Below, piece after piece: positions 56,003-64,000 of a stretch of DNA of 64,000 nt. Positions within the stretch are counted from its first letter, which is position 1; every line of letters begins with the position of its first letter. The stretch comes from Clonostachys chloroleuca (Eukaryota > Ascomycota > Sordariomycetes > Hypocreales > Bionectriaceae). The position numbers and the translations under genes were made by a program. Under the pieces are notes generated by a model, which worked only from the letters and a program-made list of their open reading frames with translations, was not told the DNA's origin and ran no database searches. The stretch covers positions 36,952,001 through 37,016,000 of the forward strand of contig JBANAY010000003.1 of assembly GCA_037952775.1 (NCBI GenBank). Direction: 5' to 3'.

Positions 56003-58815
56003 ATGCCCGGTCTGCCAACCTTAGACGAGCTTCGACACCTGATTCGAACTCATCCAATAGTTGACAACCATGCCCACAATATTCTCCGCCAGCAACACGC
56101 CATCAACTACGAGAAATACCCTTTAAATCACATAGTTAGCGAGAGCTCAGGGCTGTCCTTGCAGTCAGTGGTGAAAAAGTTGTCTTATCACCGAGCAATT
56201 GAACAACTATCTGAACTCTTTGACTGTGAGCCAAATTGGGAGGCTATCATCGCCACCCGAACAGAGCAAGTCAAACTGAACTACCCCAGCTTGGTCAGAC
56301 GATGCCTCGCTGGTACAGATGTTTTATTGCTTGATGACCTACTGCAAGATGACAATCTATCGCCTTACTCTTGGCACAACCAGTTCACCTCTCACCCTAA
56401 CAAAAGAATTGTGCGGGTAGAGACAATCGCTGCAGAGCTTCTTCAGAAGCTATCATCGGGACTCAGCTCTTCTATAGCCCAGAGTTCTCTTCATGAAGCA
56501 CTAGCATCATTCGAGAGATCCTTCCGCCACTGTATGCAGGACGAACTGGACGACGATGACGTTGTCGGGTTTAAATCGGTAATTTGCTACCGTGCGGGTT
56601 TAAATATCGATTTGGCCATTTGCGATGATCCCGATGTAGTTCTTGCATCTTTTACGCGGCTGATCCGAAAGGGAGGCAACTTTCGTGTTGATGATAAGGC
56701 GTTCAATGATTGGCTTCTCCTCACTACATTGCAGTGCATCAATCCAACACGTAATCAACATGGGAAATCAAAGCCCATTCAGTTGCACACAGGATACGGG
56801 GATTCAGACATAAGCCTGGTATATTCGAATCCTGCATATCTTCAACCTCTCATTGAAAAGTTCCCGGACATAGACTTTATTTTGCTTCATTCGGCGTATC
56901 CCTACACCCGCGAAGCTGGCTACCTTGCGGAGGTCTATGCGAATGTGTACCTGGATCTGAGCCTTGTGTTTCCTATGGCCAGCCGAGATGGACAAGATGC
57001 CATCCTTCGCGATAGCCTGATTCTCACTCCTTCATCAAAGCTGTTGTGGAGCACAGATGGACATTCCCATCCTGAAGGCTTCTGGCTAGCTAATCGACAG
57101 TTTCGTGAAATGCTTGAAAAGGTGCGCCCTATTTCCCTCCTCATTTACCACCAACTCTCAGACTTCCCGCATATCTCATCACAGACCCCAAACTACACAA
57201 GAGGTGCTAACATGTTTGAAATAGGTTCTCATTGAACTTGTAAAGAAAGGGGACATTACAGCTGCCACCGCGAGGGAGATGGTCATTGACATTCTCTTTA
57301 GCAATTCGAATCGGCTCTATTCCCTAGGCCTACCGGAACCAACTAGTAGCATTGGCGTGCAAGGTACAATCGCGGACCACAGTCTCTGCAGTTCGTCCCG
57401 GACCTCATACAACTCTGCACCAGATGCCGCAAAGTTGGCCAACGGCGAGCTGGATGCGTTTGTGTGGCTCCAGATGTTTGACTACTCCTCCACCCTTAGA
57501 GTGCGCATGGTCCACAGTTCAGAGTTCAAGAAGTTGGTGCACAAGCAACGCAGTATCGGTACATCAAAGGCCATGCTGAGCATGCTGGCGAATGACCAAC
57601 TCGCTGGGGAAGGAACAGCGACTGGACAACTTTATCTACAGCCTGATGTCTCCTCGCTGTGGCGTAATGTCGGCCTGTCTTCAAACAGTTTTAGCGTCAT
57701 GACATTCTGGAAAGATGAAGACGGTACACCGCTTCAAGGATGTCCAAGATCAAACTTGGAACATATCGCGAAGAAGTGCAACGAAGAATTCGGTTTTATA
57801 CTCCAATTCGGATTTGAGATAGAAGTGGTTCTAGCCAAGATCGTTCGTGACTCGTCCGGTGGGGATCCGGATTATGAGCCTATGACAACGAATCACTCAT
57901 GGACGTGCATGACAACAGAGACTATTTCCATGATCCCGCTCCTGGAGGAAATCGTCACAACACTCCGCTCAATCGGCATCGAGCTTGAGCAATTTCATGC
58001 TGAGTCCAGCCCAGGCCAGTTCGAATTTGTCCTGCCACCCGCAAGTCCCCTGCGTGCAGTTGACACTCTCATGCAAGCTCGGCAGGCCATCACGAACATT
58101 GCAGCACAGCACGACTTGCGGGCGACACTATACCCACGCCCCTGGCCCGGTGCCGCAGGCACAGCTGCGCATGCTCACTTCTCGATTTCACCCCACACAC
58201 ATGAAGACGCATTCCTGGCGGGTATTCTCCACCACTTCCAATCTATTATTGCTTTCACACTACCACAAGTCGCCAGTTATGCTCGTGTTGCCCAGGGCAT
58301 TTGGTCAGGGGGAGTGGATCACCTGGGGTACGCATAATCGAGAGGCTCCCATCCGAAAGGTATCGGCCGGTCATTGGGAGCTGAAGCAGTTCGACGGACT
58401 GGCGAACGCATATCTAGCTATGAGTGCCCTCATTGGAGCAGGTTATTCGGGTGTGTCTCAGCGACTTGAGCTGACCCACAAGGACTGTAAGGGTGCGTAT
58501 AGGTTGTTTTTTTCCTTCTCTCCATAACCGATGTTTAACTTGATCAATTATTCGAAAATGCCGCTAACATGTGCTGGTTTTACAGGGGATGCATCATTGA
58601 TGGGTGCGGAACAGCGAGGCAAGCTGGGCATTACTACACAAATCCCAAAAACATTGGAGCAGAGCCTTACTGCTCTAGAATCCGATCACGCTCTTCAACA
58701 AATCTTGGGAGAAAGTTTTGTCAAGAGTTATGTGGACGTAAAACGTGCCGAATCCACCATGCTTTCAGCCATGCCAGAAGAAAAGAGACGGCGCTATCTT
58801 ATGACGAGATTCTGA
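56003..58815 (+). pseudogene. FluG-like amidohydrolase/glutamine-synthetase fusion, copy B, one frameshift
   Basis: Exons 56003-57121, 57225-58492 and 58586-58815. The amidohydrolase half starts LRHLIRTHPIVDNHAHNILR (His23-x-His25) and runs to about residue 373. The glutamine-synthetase half shows ESSPGQFEFVLPP and GTAAHAHFSIS. At about 58313 two bases are missing relative to copy A (GGAGTGG against GGAGAGTGG), producing TAA at 58335-58337. The frame resumes as WITWGTHNREAPIRKVSAGH and stays open to MTRF at 58815. Truncation would remove the last ~160 residues of the synthetase domain. Only one lesion in about 840 codons indicates recent loss. Confidence 0.78.
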
Positions 58816-59060
58816 GTGGACATACTTTCGCCCAGCGATAGCTGGTTAGTACCCAGGTTCACATTTGATGCTGCGCTGAACGACCAAGGAGGGATCACGG
58901 AGCAGAATTTACCAAGAGAATAGAATACTAGTAGATAGAACAACGTGCGGCAGTAAATATTGAAAACCTGGCGTATCAGAATCCCTAAGCAATTGCATAC
59001 ATATGCCATAGCGTCAGGATTAATATTCCTTTAACCACGATCTGGGATAATGAAGAGCAG

Positions 59061-59564
59061 GTGACTTACATCACTAATCCAGTGAGCCACCACTTACTGA
59101 ATCAACCGAGAACATCTGACCCAACAACTCCCTGTGACATTATCTCAGAATCGCTTCGGCTTGGTGCCGCCATCTGGATCATACAAGTGAAACGAAGGTG
59201 TCACTCTTATCCTGGAACTTCTGAAGCGCGTATTTCAACGTTGTTGAAAACGCTACCGAGGAAATTCCATACGTCAGATGTCTGGAACAGTCCCGATCTA
59301 CGCCTTGTCCGCCTCTGGCTTCTTATTCTCTGCAGCATAAGCGAACCCAGTGACGAAGATCTCTCCACTTCGATGAAGATGATAGCCAGCGATATGCGCG
59401 AGATGAGATCGGTATCATGGAATGAAATCATGTCAAATATCCGCCAAATGCCCTGGATCGATATTTATGACGCTTCATATGCGCAACTTGGGCAGCGGCT
59501 TCATAAGGATTACCTAGGAAGGATGGAAGACGAAATGGACACACAACTCAGCTTTCACTTGTGA
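59061..59564 (+). pseudogene. C-terminal fragment of a fungal regulator
   Basis: A 167-codon frame with SESLRLGAAIWIIQVKRRC, VRLWLLILCSISEPSDEDLS and MSNIRQMPWIDIYD, resembling the C-terminus of fungal-specific transcription factors. No zinc cluster or regulator N-terminus is present upstream, where the FluG-like gene ends at 58815. It has no equivalent in copy A. It could be a short gene, but is more likely a truncated remnant. Confidence 0.45.
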
Positions 59565-60149
59565 GGAAGCAAGACACTATCAATAACTTGGTCAGCTGAG
59601 TTCCTAAAACTAAACGCAAATGCGCATAAGTGAGGAAATAGAAGGTCATGTTTCTTTCGTTTATTCTCCACCTTTTTCACCCACTTAGAGCCTACTCTTG
59701 ATATCCAAGCAGCCAAGTGCTTGTCAGTGGCTCGCTCGTCCCGGCAACAGGCAATTCAAATGCGTCAGTGCCACCAATGTTACTCCGAGACTCCTATTGA
59801 CGCAGGAACTGTTGATCTTACACTCGGAAAGTAGTCTAACTAAGTGGGAGAGGGCTGAATCTAGCGAAATCTACTCGGTGTTGAAGAAGGTGGTACTGAA
59901 ACTACATTTTAGCGTTGTTGGGGATGGCACGCTTATATTTTCATTATGAGCCGGCACCTAATTTCCGTTAGACTGAAAGAAGTTATAAATACAAGAGATA
60001 ACGGTGAAGAACTAATATGAGGTCTATATTGTAGAAATATGAATATATAGGAATGAGTGGAGGAGAGGAGGGCCTGAACAACTGGTTACACTATCCTTCA
60101 TCTCACAAATACATTGTACTTTACGACGCGCAAACCATCCATTCTCAAG
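59565..60149. other. Intergenic, nothing recognised
   Basis: Occupies the place where the C-terminal two thirds of amidase B would be expected; no trace of it is seen. Confidence 0.4.
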
Positions 60150-60585
60150 TAAAACGGACTCTACTAAATTATATCCTACCGTTGTGTAGTGGCCCTTAAT
60201 GTTGTAGTGATCCTTGATGGGCACCAGAATAGCATCTAATAGCTGTAGAGGTTTGATGATACTTAAATTTTGCCTCATGCAGCCGGGCTTGTTCCAAAGC
60301 TTCACCAAAGAAAATTTCAATTAAACGGTCCGTGAACTACTGAATGGTGGCAGCTCCGTTGTGAAATCCTTCGGTGACCTGGTAGCAAGGATGTTGGCCT
60401 GTCCAGATACTTGTCTCAAGAGAAGAGGTACCCTAGGCAGTGATCCCAATTCCTCGAGGAGACAGCCATTTTAGGGACAGATCAATAGCCCTGCTAGATT
60501 CTCGAAGTGCCTCATTCAGGATTTGTTATGATATTGACTATTTCTCTAGATTAGACGAAACGCGATGGCCCTGAAAATCCTCCTT
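60150..60585 (-). pseudogene. Amidase remnant, copy B
   Basis: In broken frames the minus strand matches the N-terminal ~135 residues of the copy A amidase: DFQGHRVSS.. for DFQGRRASS.., SLKWL for MLPKWL, then EALEQAR and a PIKDHYNIKGHYTT stretch containing the catalytic Lys. At least three in-frame stops and several shifts are present. Similarity stops near 60150, so the catalytic Ser motifs are gone. Position and strand match the mirror of copy A exactly. Confidence 0.8.
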
Positions 60586-61169
60586 TTGTCCTTAACGATT
60601 AGCCGCAATCTCTACAAGATAGGCGGTTAGTGGTTGGAACTCGACAACGACAGCCACGATGTTTCGCTGATGTTGGCGTTATTTGAGCCAAAACATCAGC
60701 GAGCAATGTGGCTAATTGAATAGTGTTAAGGTAGGGGGAGCTACGTGAGATGGCTTGGTGGGATCTTTCTGTATCGCAACAATTGATAGCATAGTGAATC
60801 AATCGCCCGGTATCTCAGGTGCTTTCAAGCTTGCCCGGGGCGATATTAACTGGCTCTGCTATCCAGTGCCACAGCGTACTTGCAGATAAGTACGAAGACG
60901 GATAACATCGTACGAGGTTTGGCCCAGGCTTCCAGCCACAGGGGGTCGTCGTGGAACAGTTCTGGATCGGTTTTAGCTAAAATCCTTCGATTCCACTTAA
61001 TGAGTTTCTACTTAATGACTCATGAGGTAAAACTCCGTGAGTTGTACTGTAGTGGATTACCTACCTATTTCAGGCAAATCAGTGTGAATATTCCCGCGCG
61101 TTGTGGGAAAGACGCCACTTCAGCCCAACCTGGCTCTGTTCGCAAAACAATACGAGATTCGCAATTCTA
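60586..61169. other. Intergenic between amidase remnant B and regulator B
   Basis: Similar in size to the matching copy A interval; no gene. Confidence 0.4.
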
Positions 61170-62947
61170 TCACGGAAGTAAATTTGCGGCAGCAATATCG
61201 TCGAATTCTTTGTAGTTAGCTTTGCCTAACAGCCGGTGCTGCAGCCAAACATACTCCAGTGTGTCCAGAGCTCGCGACACATTCTATTCTCTGCGTTAGA
61301 TGGGGCAGTGCCAATTTGTTGTTCCGTATTATATCTCACCTGAAGCCCAAACATCTTCAACTCCATAAAACAGTTACGTACCAGTGTTTGCTGATCCTGG
61401 TCTCTTGTCGTGATCCCTGCTATGAACAATGGCCACAGAACCCCCAAGCGATTGACACCAGTGGAGAAGTTCAGAATCAAATCGAGAATCCTGGTTGTGG
61501 CAGACGCTATCTTAGGGTCGGTTGCTGCGTTTCCGAGGCTCTGCGTCGCAACTCTGTCCAAGTGGACGACACAAGCCACTGCGTAGGATTCAACGCAAGC
61601 AGCTGCGGTTAGGATCTCAACATCCCTATTCGATGCGTCCCCAGGCATCGTGCTCAGTTCAGCGAGGCGACGGAAGATTTCTGGCACGGAAGCTCGCCAG
61701 GTCTTAACTCTGTATATAAGATCACTGTGCAAAACATCTCGATGAGAATCGTCGATCCTGAGTCTCTGTAGCCTTGCAAACGCGCTGATGCTGACCTGAA
61801 TGGACATGATCCTCGACCAAGCTTGTCGCATTTGCGCCATGGCTCGGTCGGCTAAGTCGCTGCCCAAGCAGAAACTCGGCGCTCCCAAATTGTACTCCCA
61901 ACCACCAGTGTATACTTCCCAGTAGTCTCCTGGGATGACAGTCTCCTCCCCGGTAGCACAACATGCGGCAACGTCAAGAAACGACATGAGAGAAATCAGC
62001 CATCGACGTATAGGAATCGAGATTGAACTGTGCAATTCGCCCTTCCCATAATCCACGCCTACCGGGGTAACCCTAGGACTATACATCGCCTCAAAGACCT
62101 GTCGAGCACCTGCAAGGTGGACTTTCCACATGGAACTGGTAGAAGATATCTTCTCCTAAATACAAAGCAACAGGCTGACTGCAAGTTGCTCCAAGTTCGA
62201 CTGGGCCGGATTCTCTGCAATGATAACCCTGAATTGACTCACAACCTCTGCATAAATCTCCACCGCAGCGCGATTATGCTGTTTCTTATCTCGATCATCG
62301 GTCGTGTTGGCCAAATGTATAGCACCAAGTGCTATCATTGTCTTTCGGAGCAGGTCTGACGTATCCGACAATCGCGGAAGCAGTCGGTATGGATTGAAAT
62401 TAGAAGGATTGTCATAGATAATGAGTACAGTAGAGACTGTTTTCAAGAAGTGATTGTAATACATCGTTTCCGGAGAGGTTATAGCAAGGGTCGGAAATGG
62501 GATTGAAATCGTGGTCGAAGAGTTTGAGTTGGTTTCCATATCGAGGAAGTTCGTCGCCACGCTAGATCGGCGGCTACTATGATAGGGTATTCCAAACCAT
62601 GTAGATTGACCATGTCCAAGATCCCCATCCTGACTTTCCGACTGTGGTCCGGGGGCTTCGTCATCGGGAATGCTAATAATGAGAGGGGCCGTCGGTTCAG
62701 CGGCCTGTCTTTGAACATACGAGAGGTCCTTCCTCGTTGATCCAGAGTCGGGCGGTCGGGCGGTTTTAAATACAATCCGGCCCGGATTTTCGCAGCACAG
62801 AGACAATCTTGTGCAGTTTGCGCAAGATGGAAGCTCTTGGTCACACTTAACATGTCTCCTTCGGCATGTATTACAGCCTGTGAAGACACGAGGATGCCAT
62901 TTGCGCCGCCGCAAAGCCGGGGGTGAGCTGCGTGCAGAAGATGGCAT
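61170..62947 (-). pseudogene. Zn2Cys6 transcription factor, copy B, with a nonsense codon
   Basis: Exons 62947-61341 region (donor after 61340) and 61283-61170; the last exon is 114 nt as in copy A and ends FDDIAAANLLP. The zinc cluster is CNTCRRRHVKC then CANC. All family features match copy A over the whole length. A TAG at 62156-62158 replaces the Tyr of LCIYEKM, splitting the frame into about 263 and 310 codons. Everything after it remains open and well conserved. The change is a transversion, so RIP is not the cause. A truncated product would keep the DNA-binding domain but lose most of the regulatory domain. An upstream Met at 62992 is an alternative start. Confidence 0.8.
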
Positions 62948-64000
62948 CTTGAACCAACGGCTCGGATTACACCGCACCCACTCACGATTCAATAATCGAT
63001 TGATTCACTCAGCGGCTTTTCATGGGAGAAGCATCACCACCCTAAGAGCCAAGCCCAAGACTCTGCTGCCAGCCAGATGAATAAGCCACACAAGCTGAAT
63101 CGTTCCGTTTGTATTGCCCCAGAACTAGATCTCTTTGGTGCAGCCAAAATCAATCAGTGTTTGGTTGTGTTTGGCACAGAATACACTAAATCGTAAGTCT
63201 AATCCCAGCTGTCGATTGGAGGAGAAGCCGGCCAGCGGTCTAGAATCATGAGTCAGCGAGAGCCAAGGCCTCTCCGTCCCGGCGATAAGAATGTTCAGAT
63301 TATTCGCACCAATATGGACACTAAAATAGGATCTCCACTTTGTTCAGAGTTCTTATTTGTCATATTCCGGGGAAGACAGGGATGCTACTTGTGCAAATAA
63401 TTTGAGCAGTGCTCAGCTCAGGGTGATGTTGACGGATTGCTGACAGATTGGTCTCGGTTGCTTTGCTGATATTGTCATTGCAAAGTTTGTCCAGGTGGAT
63501 CGTAGCCGAACTAGCGCCATGATCCGTTATTGGTCTTGTGGAATCGACTCTTGTGGAGGTGCGATAGCCTAAGGCTGTCACAAGGTAGTTTCGCCTATGT
63601 ATGCAACCTAAACCTGCTTTCCCCGTTGGCGTGGTCGTAGTGTTTAGATGACGTAATTTGACCAAGGCTATGCACGCTACCAGAACTGCGATGCAGACCG
63701 GGGTTATAGGCCGTGCCCCATAGTCAAATCTAGAACGTTCGCACAAGTAATGTGAAGTCTAGCCTTATCAGGACATGTCCACGACGACCCCGGAGAGCGA
63801 TACTTTGCTAGACTCATTACTAGTACCAGTACCATACCAACTAATTAAATTGAAGTGCATTAAGTACCCTTCCGACTCCTGGGAACTGGCCTCAGTTTGG
63901 TATCGTTCGCATCAGAATATCTGTACGTTAACACGCTTCCACTAGCCCAAAATGCAAGACTGTGAGTATATGAAGCGCCCAACCAAGCCGTGCGTCCTGT
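62948..64000. other. Right edge, no firm gene
   Basis: Upstream region of regulator B, then unassigned sequence. A 128-codon minus-strand frame at 63360-63746 has no recognised motif. ATG CAA GAC T followed by GTGAGTATAT at 63952 may be the first exon of a gene continuing past the window. Confidence 0.3.

Noticed and set aside
63360..63746. 128-codon minus-strand frame
   Set aside because: No recognisable motif, hydrophobic pattern or splice context sufficient to call a gene.

Overview
The window comes from a filamentous ascomycete (Pezizomycotina). Coding sequences carry many short introns with GT..AG borders. Zn2Cys6 regulators, a PTH11/rhodopsin-like membrane protein and a DUF2456 protein are typical of that group. 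Long AT-rich blocks (about 26.26-28.55, 33.1-34.1 and 41.25-52.15 kb) have the look of repeat-induced point mutation (RIP): former CAA/CAG codons of a retrotransposon have become TAA/TAG. No rRNA, tRNA or CRISPR array was recognised. All functional names rest on motif recognition by eye.

Left part (1-26 kb): gene-poor sequence. It holds an unidentified 3' exon, an aldolase pseudogene lacking its catalytic core, a broken zinc-cluster fragment, a three-exon PhzF-like gene, a small one-helix protein gene, a GNAT fragment, a DUF2456 membrane protein gene, two unidentified multi-pass membrane protein genes, a five-exon rhodopsin-like gene, and a 673-residue protein built from five cysteine modules spaced about 90 residues apart. 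A 65-bp TATA-containing sequence recurs three times (5.05, 9.76 and 19.58 kb).

Right part (28.5-63 kb): the main discovery is a gene cluster present twice in opposite orientation. Copy A (28.7-40.3 kb) reads Zn2Cys6 regulator(+), amidase(+), FluG-like amidohydrolase/glutamine synthetase fusion(-), gamma-glutamylcyclotransferase-like(+), UNC93-like transporter(-). Copy B (54.5-62.9 kb) reads cyclotransferase-like(-), FluG-like(+), amidase remnant(-), regulator(-), which is the mirror image with similar intergenic spacing. The products suggest gamma-glutamyl-amide chemistry: a synthetase-like ligase, a cyclotransferase, two amide or imine hydrolases, a transporter and a regulator. In copy A the regulator, amidase, cyclotransferase and transporter are open, but the FluG-like gene has three apparent frameshifts. 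In copy B only the cyclotransferase is intact: the FluG-like gene has a 2-bp deletion, the regulator a nonsense codon, and the amidase is truncated.

Between the copies lies a full Ty3/gypsy element (43230-51633) with 375-bp LTRs and a 5-bp target duplication. Its gag-pol is riddled with stops, and a spliced antisense ORF sits near its 3' end. An 864-886 bp non-autonomous element occurs three times. Two copies of identical length lie inverted on either side of copy A. The third interrupts the 5' LTR, and the 3' LTR preserves the empty site. Degraded regulator and NmrA-like fragments lie between this transposon block and copy B.
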